Under the pieces are notes generated by a model. It had not been told where the DNA came from, made no database searches, and worked only from the letters and a program-made list of their open reading frames with translations. Source: JACJWR01 sp963842975 (GTDB taxonomy: Bacteria > Actinomycetota > Actinomycetes > S36-B12 > UBA10799). From it: a DNA stretch of 64,000 nucleotides. Location: NCBI GenBank assembly GCA_963842975.1, contig CAWJIH010000004.1, forward strand, positions 332,379 through 396,378. The letters are read 5' to 3'. Made by a program: the position numbers and the translations under genes. Below are positions 36,501 through 43,841 of the stretch, in pieces (the stretch's first letter is position 1; the number at the start of each line of letters is the position of its first letter).

Positions 36501-38511
36501 TGACCACAAGGCCATGGGGATCACTGCGCGCGGCGCCTGGGAGTCCGTGAAGCGGCACTTCCGCGAACTCGGCATCAACGTGCAGACCGAACCGTTCACG
36601 GTGGCCGGGATCGGCGACATGAGCGGCGATGTGTTTGGCAATGGCATGTTGTTGAGTCCCCAGATCAAACTGGTGGCGGCGTTCGACCACCGGCACATCT
36701 TCCTCGACCCCGATCCAGACCCCGCGGTGTCGTTTGCCGAACGCCAGCGGCTCTTTGAGTTGCCACGATCGAGTTGGGCCGACTACGACCCGTCGCTGAT
36801 CAGCCCAGGTGGTGGTGTGTTCTCCCGCACGGAGAAGTGGATCAAACTGAATCCCAAGCTGCGAGAGGTGCTGGGCATTTCCGCAGACGTCGAACGAATG
36901 GCTCCGCCGAACGTGCTGCAGGCAATTCTGCGGGCCCCGGTGGACTTGCTCTGGAACGGCGGAATCGGCACCTACGTCAAGGGTGCTAGCGAAACCGACC
37001 AGCAGGTCGGGGACAAGGCAAACGATGCGATCCGCATCAACGGTGGTCAGCTCCGGGCCCGGGTAGTGGGGGAGGGAGGCAACCTCGGGCTCACCCAACT
37101 TGGGCGGATCGAGGCTGCCCTCAACGGGGTGCGGATCAACACCGACGCGGTGGACAACTCCGCCGGCGTGGACTGTTCCGACCATGAGGTCAACATCAAG
37201 ATTGCGCTGGATCGAGTGGTGCATGAAGGCGATTTGACGACCAAACAGCGCAACAAACTCTTGGTGGAGATGACCGACGAAGTCGCCGACCTTGTGCTGG
37301 CCGACAACTATGAACAAAACGTGCTGCTCGGAAACGCCCGAGTTCAGTCGGCGTTGATGCTCCCAGTCCACTCGCGACTGATGCATCGTATGGAAGTCGA
37401 AGGCCTGCTTGATCGCCCGCTGGAGTACCTGCCGAGCGAAGAGGACGTTGCGCTACTGCACGAGCGGGAGCGGGGCATGACGTCGCCGGAGTTCTGCACC
37501 CTCTTGGCCTACGCGAAGAACTACCTCACCAGGCAGCTGACCGAATCGGACGTGGACTCCGACCCCTTCTACTCGGATTTGCTACGGGAGTATTTCCCGC
37601 AGCCGATGGTCGAGCGCTATCCGAGCGTGATCGACGAACACCCGCTCCGCCGGCAGATCATTTGCACAATGGTGGCCAACTCGATGATCAACCGAGGCGG
37701 AATCACGTTCGCCTATCGGGCGAATGAGGAGACGGGCGCCTCGGCACCGGAGGTGGCGCGAGCGTATTCGGTGACGCGTGCGGTGTTCGATTTGCCGTCC
37801 TTCTGGCGGCGGATTGAGGCCTTGGACAACGTGGCCCCGACGAATGCGCAGGCGGCGCTGCACTTGGAGGTGCGCCGGTTGCTCGATCGTTCCACTCGGT
37901 GGTTCCTCACCACCCGTGGTGGGCGATTGGATGTGCGCGGTGAGGTTGAACGCTTCGCCGGGCCGGTGGCGCAGGTGACTCCATTGGTGCCGGGGATGCT
38001 GGTGGGCGATGAGTTGGCGCGCTTCGATTCTCGGACCGCGGAGTTCGTCGCACTGGGTGCTCCACCGGATCTGGCGCGGGATGTGGCTGGCCTGCTCGAT
38101 GTGTTCAGCCTGCTGGATACGGTGCAGGTGGCCGGTCGCTACGGCGAAGACCCGGCTGAGGTCACGGCGCTGTACTTCGCCCTCAGCGAGCAGTTTGCGG
38201 TGGACCGGTTGCTCAACGAGATCACCGGACTGCGCCGCGAGGACCGTTGGGATGCGCTGGCCCGCTCAGCACTGCGAAGTGACCTCTATGGGGCTTTGGC
38301 CGGCCTCACCGCTCGAGTGCTGCGCCAGACCCCCGAGGGCGGCACCCCGGCCGAGCGGATCAAGGCTTGGGAGGCGGCCAATGCCGAGGGTCAGGCGCGG
38401 GCCCGCGCCACGCTCACGGAGATCGTGAATTCGGGATCCCAGAGTTTGGCCACCATCTCGGTGGCGTTGCGGGTGATCCGCACGCTCGTCTACCAGGGCA
38501 CAGGTGATTAA
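33595..38511 (+). CDS. gdh: Large NAD-specific glutamate dehydrogenase (GDH180 class)
   Basis: 1638 residues, the size of the 180-kDa class (Rv2476c). It deaminates glutamate to 2-oxoglutarate and ammonia with NAD, mainly for catabolism. The N-terminal half carries ACT-like regulatory segments. The catalytic core lies at about residues 830-1200: GGLRWSDRRDDFRTEVLGLVKAQEVKNAVIVPVGSKGGF (substrate Lys residues, split here for length), GIGDMSGDVFGNGML and LWNGGIGTYVKG. The C-terminus is helical. In mycobacteria this class is inhibited by unphosphorylated GarA. ATG 33595 follows GGAGAA. Confidence 0.93.
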   Translation: MKAPEDGPLAEDPVVNDTLLRGIDQAEQGHPPEDRQRLTDLVRAYYAHVDPADLLERDAVDLIGMVTAHRRLAAERVPGEIKLAVFTPTVNVNGWSSRHTLMQVVVDDMPFLVDSVSLSLTKEGHDLHLVIHPQLWVRRDAQGALEQVYGLASSFPNGSAPDDAIAEAWISLEFTRESDPDELAAIEERALMALTDVGLAVRDWPEMNDIAVRLAAELRVSPPSTVNPAEIAEAAEFLDWVADNHFTYLGYREYDLTDDGEELRPVLGSSLGIMREALETSTSFAKLAPAVRERAREPHILVLTKANGRSHVHRGTYLDYIGVKRFNEDGVVVGERRFLGLYTGSAYAQPVHMIPVLRQLQQEVTERAGVDANSHRGKDLLHFIESYPRDDLFQIDADQLYRVGIAVLGMQERRMVRVFVRPDAYGRFYAVMVYLPRDQYTTTVRLTIESILMESLHGTQVDYSTTVSDSVLARLNYTIRVNAEHREQSIDVPALEARIRAAVRSWDDEFAEALVQELGEESAALLKSGYVDGLPDAYRETYTPRAAVSDVRQWESLSEGQVAVSLYEPLDAPASQRRFKLFRVGAPVTLLEVLPILAALDVDVVDEHPYVVGRANNSEAYLYDFGLTLRGHGSLPDFASLADRFSEAFLAAFNQEVEPDATLGLVTRAGLTWRQSSYVQAWVRYSHQIGSRFSFRSVANALLTHPRIVQLLVEWFEVRFDPDFGTSGDAVDTDRRSASDEIAAQLAAELDSVLNLDTDRILRGLIEIVGAILRTNVFQTVGRRRVDPQRAKPWLSFKINPRAIENMPEPRPQYEIYVISPRTAGVHLRFGPVARGGLRWSDRRDDFRTEVLGLVKAQEVKNAVIVPVGSKGGFVVRQPLEEASREEVLRQGKECYTEFISGLLDLTDNRVAGTTVPPERTVRWDDDDSYLVVAADKGTATFSDLANSISAAYGFWLGDAFASGGSAGYDHKAMGITARGAWESVKRHFRELGINVQTEPFTVAGIGDMSGDVFGNGMLLSPQIKLVAAFDHRHIFLDPDPDPAVSFAERQRLFELPRSSWADYDPSLISPGGGVFSRTEKWIKLNPKLREVLGISADVERMAPPNVLQAILRAPVDLLWNGGIGTYVKGASETDQQVGDKANDAIRINGGQLRARVVGEGGNLGLTQLGRIEAALNGVRINTDAVDNSAGVDCSDHEVNIKIALDRVVHEGDLTTKQRNKLLVEMTDEVADLVLADNYEQNVLLGNARVQSALMLPVHSRLMHRMEVEGLLDRPLEYLPSEEDVALLHERERGMTSPEFCTLLAYAKNYLTRQLTESDVDSDPFYSDLLREYFPQPMVERYPSVIDEHPLRRQIICTMVANSMINRGGITFAYRANEETGASAPEVARAYSVTRAVFDLPSFWRRIEALDNVAPTNAQAALHLEVRRLLDRSTRWFLTTRGGRLDVRGEVERFAGPVAQVTPLVPGMLVGDELARFDSRTAEFVALGAPPDLARDVAGLLDVFSLLDTVQVAGRYGEDPAEVTALYFALSEQFAVDRLLNEITGLRREDRWDALARSALRSDLYGALAGLTARVLRQTPEGGTPAERIKAWEAANAEGQARARATLTEIVNSGSQSLATISVALRVIRTLVYQGTGD

Positions 38512-38528
38512 GGGTTACCCTGGCGGGT

Positions 38529-39638
38529 GTGAATCCTGAGCTTGTTGACGAAATCGCACAACTGGGCGCGACCCTGGCAGGTGTGGAGTCGGTACTCGAC
38601 CTGCCCGGAATGCGCGACCAGATTTCCATGTTGGAAGCGGAAGCGTCTGCCCCGGATCTGTGGGACGACACCACCCATGCCCAGCAGGTGACGTCCAAAC
38701 TGTCGGTGCTGCAGGGCGATTTGCGCCGGGTTGAATCGTTGGCCAGCCGGATGGGTGACCTACCGGTGATGTTTGAACTGGCTGAGGCGGAAGACGATGC
38801 CGACGCGCTGGCTGAGGCGGAGGCCGAGTTGGCATCCTTGCGCGCTGCTGTGGCCGCGCTAGAGGTGCGCACTTTGCTGTCCGGAGAGTACGACCAGCGC
38901 GACGCGCTGGTGTCCATTCGATCCGGTGCCGGGGGAGTGGACGCGGCGGACTGGGCGGAAATGCTCATGCGGATGTACCTGCGCTATTGCGAGAACAAGA
39001 ATTGGGCGGTGGAGGTGTACGACACCTCCTACGCAGAAGAGGCCGGCATCAAATCGGCAACGTTCAAGGTCACAGGTCCGTACGCCTACGGCACGCTCTC
39101 GGTGGAACAGGGGACGCACCGACTGGTGCGCATCTCCCCGTTCGACAACCAATCGCGGCGGCAAACCTCGTTCGCCGAGGTCGAAGTGATCCCGGTGATT
39201 GAGCAAACCGAGTCGATTGAGATCCCGGACGACGAGTTGCGCGTGGACGTCTACCGATCATCTGGCCCCGGTGGGCAAGGTGTGAACACGACAGACTCCG
39301 CAGTGCGGCTCACCCACTTGCCGACTGGCACTGTGGTCTCCTGCCAAAATGAGCGCTCGCAACTGCAGAACAAAGCGACCGCGATGGTCGTGTTGCAGGC
39401 CAAGCTATTGGAGCTCAAGCGGCAACAAGAGCAAGCCACGATCGACGCGCTCAAGGGAGACACCGCCGGTTCCTGGGGCAACCAGATGCGCTCCTATGTG
39501 CTGCACCCCTACCAGATGGTCAAGGATTTGCGGACCGAAACGGAGACTGGCAACGTCGCCGCGGTACTCGACGGCGACCTGGACGAATTCGTGGAAGCGG
39601 GGATTCGTTGGCGGCGTTCATCCACAGCCGCGCAGTGA
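38529..39638 (+). CDS. prfB: Peptide chain release factor 2
   Basis: 369 residues; RF2 terminates at UGA and UAA. It has the peptide anticodon SPF (LVRISPFDNQSRRQTSF) and the catalytic GGQ (SSGPGGQGVNTTDSAVRLTH). The coding frame is continuous, so the programmed +1 frameshift with an internal UGA seen in many bacteria is absent. GTG 38529 begins 17 bp after the glutamate dehydrogenase. It is followed by ftsE, ftsX, a peptidase and smpB, the conserved actinobacterial order. Confidence 0.95.
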   Translation: MNPELVDEIAQLGATLAGVESVLDLPGMRDQISMLEAEASAPDLWDDTTHAQQVTSKLSVLQGDLRRVESLASRMGDLPVMFELAEAEDDADALAEAEAELASLRAAVAALEVRTLLSGEYDQRDALVSIRSGAGGVDAADWAEMLMRMYLRYCENKNWAVEVYDTSYAEEAGIKSATFKVTGPYAYGTLSVEQGTHRLVRISPFDNQSRRQTSFAEVEVIPVIEQTESIEIPDDELRVDVYRSSGPGGQGVNTTDSAVRLTHLPTGTVVSCQNERSQLQNKATAMVVLQAKLLELKRQQEQATIDALKGDTAGSWGNQMRSYVLHPYQMVKDLRTETETGNVAAVLDGDLDEFVEAGIRWRRSSTAAQ

Positions 39639-39677
39639 ACTCCCCAGATTCGGCGTGTCGGGACGTAGGCTTGGGCC

Positions 39678-40445
39678 ATGAGCGGGCCTAGTGTGGCGCA
39701 AGTGGGAAGAGCTCGACGATCGCGAAGCGCCGAGGGCGTTGACGTCACCGGTGCCATCATTCGTTTCCAGCACGTCACCAAGCGGTATCGCAGGCAGATG
39801 TCGCCAGCACTGCTAGATGTCACGTGTGCGGTGCAACCAGGTGAGTTCGTCTTCTTGGTTGGGCCGTCAGGTTCCGGGAAGTCGACTTTCATGCGGTTGA
39901 TTCTCCGGGAGGACACGCCTTCAGCTGGCCAGGTCATGGTGGCCGGCAAGGACGTCGCGTCACTGCGCAGTTGGAGCGTGCCGAAGTTGCGTCGCACCAT
40001 CGGCACCGTGTTTCAAGACTTCCGGCTACTGCCCAACAAAAGTGTCTATGAGAACGTCGCTTTCGCCCTCGAAGTCATTGGCAAGAAGCGCAGCCAGATC
40101 AAGATGGCCGTACCGGAAACCCTGGAGTTGGTCGGGTTGGCGGACAAGGCCGACCGCCGACCGCACGAACTCTCCGGCGGTGAACAGCAGCGAGTCGCAG
40201 TCGCCCGGGCGTTCGTCAACCGGCCACGCATCGTCATCGCCGACGAGCCGACCGGAAACCTCGACCCTGCAACGTCGATCGGCATCATGCGACTACTGGA
40301 CCGGATCAATCGCACCGGCACCACCGTGTTGATGGCGACCCACGACGCCGCAATCGTGGATCAAATGCGCAAGCGAGTCATCGAACTGGATGAAGGTCGC
40401 GTAGTGCGCGACCACGTCCGAGGCGTCTACGGGAGCTATCGGTAA
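39678..40445 (+). CDS. ftsE: Cell-division ATP-binding protein FtsE
   Basis: 255 residues; the ABC ATPase that, with FtsX, gates septal peptidoglycan hydrolases. Walker A is GPSGSGKST, the signature LSGGEQQRVAVARAFVN, Walker B RIVIADEPTGNLD, and the switch His in ATHDAAIV. The family core begins at IIRFQHVTKRY. About 26 extra N-terminal residues come from ATG 39678, and no closer ATG or GTG is available in frame at the usual position. ftsX begins 5 bp after the stop. Confidence 0.95.
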   Translation: MSGPSVAQVGRARRSRSAEGVDVTGAIIRFQHVTKRYRRQMSPALLDVTCAVQPGEFVFLVGPSGSGKSTFMRLILREDTPSAGQVMVAGKDVASLRSWSVPKLRRTIGTVFQDFRLLPNKSVYENVAFALEVIGKKRSQIKMAVPETLELVGLADKADRRPHELSGGEQQRVAVARAFVNRPRIVIADEPTGNLDPATSIGIMRLLDRINRTGTTVLMATHDAAIVDQMRKRVIELDEGRVVRDHVRGVYGSYR

Positions 40446-40450
40446 CCAAC

Positions 40451-41353
40451 ATGCGAATTAGGTTCATCAGTTCTGAGGTCTTCGCCGGGTTGTTCCGCAA
40501 CGTGACCATGACCTTGGCCGTGATTCTGACTGTCGCGGTGTCCCTGACCCTGTTCGGTACCGGCCTGCTGGTGCGGGCGCAGGTGAACACCATGAAGGAC
40601 TTCTGGTACGACAAGGTCGAGGTGTCGGTCTTCCTCTGCGGCGACAATTCCGACCCGGGAGTGTGCTCCGCCGCCATCACCCCAGAGCAACGGGCCGACC
40701 TGCAAACGGCACTCGAAGGCTCGCCGCTGGTGGAACAGGTCTACTACGAGTCATCGGAGGAGGCCTTCAGCCGCTTCCAGGAGCAGTTCGCGAATTCGCC
40801 GATCCTGGAGAATGTCACGGCAGCAGCGCTGCCGGAATCGTTCCGCATCAAGTTGTACGACCCGGAGGACTATTCGTTGCTGGCAACGGCACTGTCCGAT
40901 GCTGCCGGGGTCGAGGTGGTTCGCGACCAGAAGCGACTGCTGGACAACTTCTTCACCGTGCTCAACGGCCTGCAGGCGCTGGCGCTCGGTGTGGCCGCGG
41001 CGATGCTGGTAGTCACGACCCTGCTCGTCGCCAACACCATGAGGGTTTCGGCCTTTAGCCGACGCCGGGAGACCGGAATCATGAAACTCGTGGGCGCCAG
41101 CAACTACTACATCCGCCTGCCGTTCCTGCTGGAAGCGGCGATTGCCGCCACGGTGGGCGGGATCATAGCCTCTGGTGCCTTGATCAGTCTCAAAGTTTTC
41201 CTTATTGACCGGGTGCTTTCGCCCACATTCCAATTCACTGCATTCATCGGTTGGTCAGATATCCACAGAGTTTTGCCAATCATCCTCGCGACCGGGATTT
41301 CTTTGGCAGTCTTGGCAGCATTCTTCGCTATTCGGAGATATCTGAGGGTGTAG
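40451..41353 (+). CDS. ftsX: Cell-division membrane protein FtsX
   Basis: 300 residues with four membrane segments (about 22-45, 175-200, 225-250 and 270-295). A large extracytoplasmic domain between the first two contains a Cys pair (FLCGDNSDPGVC) as in actinobacterial FtsX, which docks the hydrolase. The cytoplasmic coupling loop reads NTMRVSAFSRRRETGIMKLVGASNYYIRLPF. It forms a complex with FtsE. The next gene encodes a coiled-coil M23 peptidase that could be its partner. Confidence 0.95.
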   Translation: MRIRFISSEVFAGLFRNVTMTLAVILTVAVSLTLFGTGLLVRAQVNTMKDFWYDKVEVSVFLCGDNSDPGVCSAAITPEQRADLQTALEGSPLVEQVYYESSEEAFSRFQEQFANSPILENVTAAALPESFRIKLYDPEDYSLLATALSDAAGVEVVRDQKRLLDNFFTVLNGLQALALGVAAAMLVVTTLLVANTMRVSAFSRRRETGIMKLVGASNYYIRLPFLLEAAIAATVGGIIASGALISLKVFLIDRVLSPTFQFTAFIGWSDIHRVLPIILATGISLAVLAAFFAIRRYLRV

Positions 41354-41407
41354 CCAGCACGCGGTTTAACGCCTTCAGGTGCCTTGTCACCGACTCCTGG
41401 AGGTCGA

Positions 41408-43210
41408 ATGTTCCGCCGCAATTCGCGAGTGGTCGCTACCGTCGTGGCCGTGTCTGTCTCGGGTGCCGTGCTTGCAGCCATGGCCCCCGCGGGCGCTAGC
41501 CCAGCCGGTTCGGCCGCTGCGGATTACGACCTGTGGAGCGCCATGGATACCGCCACCGACCAGCTCGATTCGTTGTCTGGGGAGGTGGTTGCTGCCCAAG
41601 CATCGCTGGCCGAGGCGGAGGGCAGTCTGCCAGCTGCGCAATCGGAATGGAACTCAGCCCAGTCGGCGCTGGCCGTCGCGCAATCCGAGGAAGCCGCGGC
41701 CCAGGCTGCGCTGGCCCAGGCCGAGGCGGAGGTGGCAGCCACCAAAGCTGAGGTGGAAGCGAAGCGGGTGGCCATCGAAGAGCTGAAGGGTGCCCTCAGC
41801 AGTTTCGCGCGCGAGGTCTACACCAGCGGTGCAGGAGATCTGCAGGAACTCGGCGTGGTCATGGGCGCCCAGGATCTCGGCGACTTCGCGACCGGGCTGG
41901 AGACGATCGAGAAGGTCAGTCGAGGCAAGAACAAATCTGTTGACGAGTACACGGCCGCCAAGGAATCGCTGGATGCGTCACTGGTGATTCTGGAGGAGCT
42001 GAAAGTTCAAGCCCAGCAACGCCGCGAGTTCGCAGCCCAGGCACTGAGCGCGGCCGAGGCCGCGACGTCGAGAGCGGCTGCAGCAAAAGCATCGCTGGAG
42101 TCCCTTGTCGTGCAGCGGACTCAGGCAGTGGGTGTGATTGAGGGTCAGCGAGCGGTGGTGCGTCAGCAGTACGACGACTTGAAGGCAGCCCAGGACCAGA
42201 TCGAGGAGTCGCTGCGGGCACGTGAGGCCGAGCGCCAGCGCTTGCTGGCCGAAGAAGCGGCCCGCGCCCTGGAGGAGCGCATCGCACGCGAAGCCGCCGA
42301 GCAAGCGGCGCGAGCGGCCGCGGAGCAGGCAGCAGCTGAAGCGGCGGCAGTCCAGGCGGCGGCAGCAGCTGAAGCGGAGCGTGCGCAGGCCGAAGCGGCG
42401 GCCCAAGCCCAAGTCCAGGCCGAAGCGGCGGCCCAAGCCCAAGTGGCGGCCCAGGCCCAAGCCCAGGCCCAAGCCCAAGCGGCGGCCCAGGCCCAAGCCC
42501 AAGCCCAAGCGACAGCGGCAGCCCAGGCTGCTGAGGCGCAACGACAGGCCGAACAGGCTGCGGCTGAGCAAGTAGCGGCCCAGGCCGCGGCGCAACAAGC
42601 CGCGGCGGATGAAGCGGCTGCCGCTGAGGCATACCGCGCGGCTGTCGCTGCCGAAACCGCTCGGCAGCAGGCCGCCGAGGCGGCATATGCCGCTGAGTTG
42701 GCTGCGGCCCAGGCCGCGGCTGAGATCCCCACGTACACCGAACAGCCAAGCCCGGTCTTCGTGCCGGAACCCACGCAGTCGCCAGCGGTGTCCAACAGCG
42801 GCTGGGTGTACCCGGTGTCAGGCGGATTCATGAGCAGCCCACCAGGGCCTCGTTCGCATCCCGCCTACGGCTACTGGTCGTGCCACAAGGGTGAGGACGT
42901 CGCTGCGCCACTCGGAACACCCATCATGGCCGCGCGATCAGGAACCGTCATCACAGCCGGTTGGAATAGTGGCGGCTACGGCATCATGACGATCATCGAT
43001 CACGGTGATGGCACCACGAGTTTGTACGCCCACCAGAACTCGACCGCTGTCTACAGCGGCCAGTTTGTCTCCGGCGGCCAGGTCATCGGCTACGTCGGTA
43101 GCACCGGCGATAGCACCGGACCGCACCTGCACTTCGAGATTCTCGTCGGCGGCGTCGCCTATTTGCCATCGGGCTGGTTCGGCGGCGCCTATGGGCCGGT
43201 GCCCTGCTAG
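41408..43210 (+). CDS. Secreted coiled-coil M23 peptidoglycan endopeptidase, probable FtsEX effector
   Basis: 600 residues. A signal peptide (about 1-33, ending APAGA) precedes a long coiled coil (about 40-270), an Ala/Gln/Glu-rich repeat segment (about 275-440), a Pro-rich spacer, and a C-terminal LytM/M23 domain. The zinc ligands are His493 and Asp497 (HKGEDVAAPLGTP) and His575 in HLHFE (His573-x-His575), so it should be active. The order coiled coil then M23 recalls EnvC, the FtsX-bound regulator or hydrolase in other bacteria. ATG 41408 is set by GGAGG five bases upstream and lies 54 bp after ftsX. The division role is inferred from position and layout. Confidence 0.85.
   Translation: MFRRNSRVVATVVAVSVSGAVLAAMAPAGASPAGSAAADYDLWSAMDTATDQLDSLSGEVVAAQASLAEAEGSLPAAQSEWNSAQSALAVAQSEEAAAQAALAQAEAEVAATKAEVEAKRVAIEELKGALSSFAREVYTSGAGDLQELGVVMGAQDLGDFATGLETIEKVSRGKNKSVDEYTAAKESLDASLVILEELKVQAQQRREFAAQALSAAEAATSRAAAAKASLESLVVQRTQAVGVIEGQRAVVRQQYDDLKAAQDQIEESLRAREAERQRLLAEEAARALEERIAREAAEQAARAAAEQAAAEAAAVQAAAAAEAERAQAEAAAQAQVQAEAAAQAQVAAQAQAQAQAQAAAQAQAQAQATAAAQAAEAQRQAEQAAAEQVAAQAAAQQAAADEAAAAEAYRAAVAAETARQQAAEAAYAAELAAAQAAAEIPTYTEQPSPVFVPEPTQSPAVSNSGWVYPVSGGFMSSPPGPRSHPAYGYWSCHKGEDVAAPLGTPIMAARSGTVITAGWNSGGYGIMTIIDHGDGTTSLYAHQNSTAVYSGQFVSGGQVIGYVGSTGDSTGPHLHFEILVGGVAYLPSGWFGGAYGPVPC
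42388..42523 (+). repeat. In-frame tandem repeats encoding Ala-Gln/Glu-Ala segments
   Basis: Within the M23 peptidase gene, units such as GAAGCGGCGGCCCAAGCC and CAGGCCCAAGCCCAAG recur many times with little change, encoding runs of (A-Q)n and E-A-A-A-Q. The near-identity at DNA level suggests slippage or recombination, so repeat number, and thus linker length, probably varies between strains. Confidence 0.75.
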
Positions 43211-43309
43211 CGGGCGTTTCGTGACAGCGGTGGTTGCCTTGCTCATGCACGGCCTGCCGCGTGTTTCACGCTGCGAAGTCGCATCGCCACCCTGGGTAGA
43301 CTGCGGGGT

Positions 43310-43789
43310 GTGCCTAGGGAACGTGGACGTGCGCTGATCGCCCAGAACAAGAAAGCCAGGCACGACTTCGACATCTTGGAGACGTACGAGGCTGGCATGG
43401 TGCTGCAGGGAACCGAGGTGAAGTCGTTGCGGGCCGGACGGGCGACTCTCACCGACGGCTTTGCCACCATCGACGACGGTGAAGCGTGGCTGCGGGGTGT
43501 GCACATTCCGGAGTACGACCCAGGCACGTGGACAAATCACGAACCTCGCAGGGCCCGCAAGTTGCTGCTACACAGGGCGGAGATCGACAAACTGATCGGT
43601 AAGACCCGCGAGTCAGGGCTGACCCTCATCCCGCTGTCGATGTACTTCTCCGACGGCCGGGCGAAAGTCGAAATCGGCCTGGCCCGGGGTCGCAAGGCGC
43701 ACGACAAGCGACACGTCATTGCCGAGCGGGAGGCGAAACGGGAGGCCGCTCGAGCGATAGGCAGGATTCGCAAGGGCGCCGTTGAATGA
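43310..43789 (+). CDS. smpB: SsrA-binding protein SmpB
   Basis: 159 residues. SmpB binds the tRNA-like part of tmRNA and delivers it to stalled ribosomes. Typical sequence: IAQNKKARHDFDILETYEAGMVLQGTEVKSLRAGRATL (split for length), FATIDDGEAWLRGVHIPEY, LIPLSMYFSDGRAKVEIGLARGRKAHDKR, with the basic tail EREAKREAARAIGRIRKG that enters the mRNA channel. The start is GTG 43310. TAGACT about ten bases before it may be a -10 box, which would give a very short leader. The ssrA gene lies 13 kb downstream rather than adjacent. Confidence 0.95.
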   Translation: MPRERGRALIAQNKKARHDFDILETYEAGMVLQGTEVKSLRAGRATLTDGFATIDDGEAWLRGVHIPEYDPGTWTNHEPRRARKLLLHRAEIDKLIGKTRESGLTLIPLSMYFSDGRAKVEIGLARGRKAHDKRHVIAEREAKREAARAIGRIRKGAVE

Positions 43790-43841
43790 CGGCGATGCGG
43801 CGAATTTGCGCAGTGCACAGATCTAGGGGAGGCTGTTAGGG

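Noticed and set aside
38529..38700. Programmed frameshift in prfB
   Set aside because: The RF2 frame is continuous from GTG 38529; no internal UGA or slippery site is needed.
41700..42760. CRISPR-like array in the repeat tract
   Set aside because: The repeats are in frame, have no constant spacers, and encode the Ala/Gln-rich linker of a secreted peptidase.
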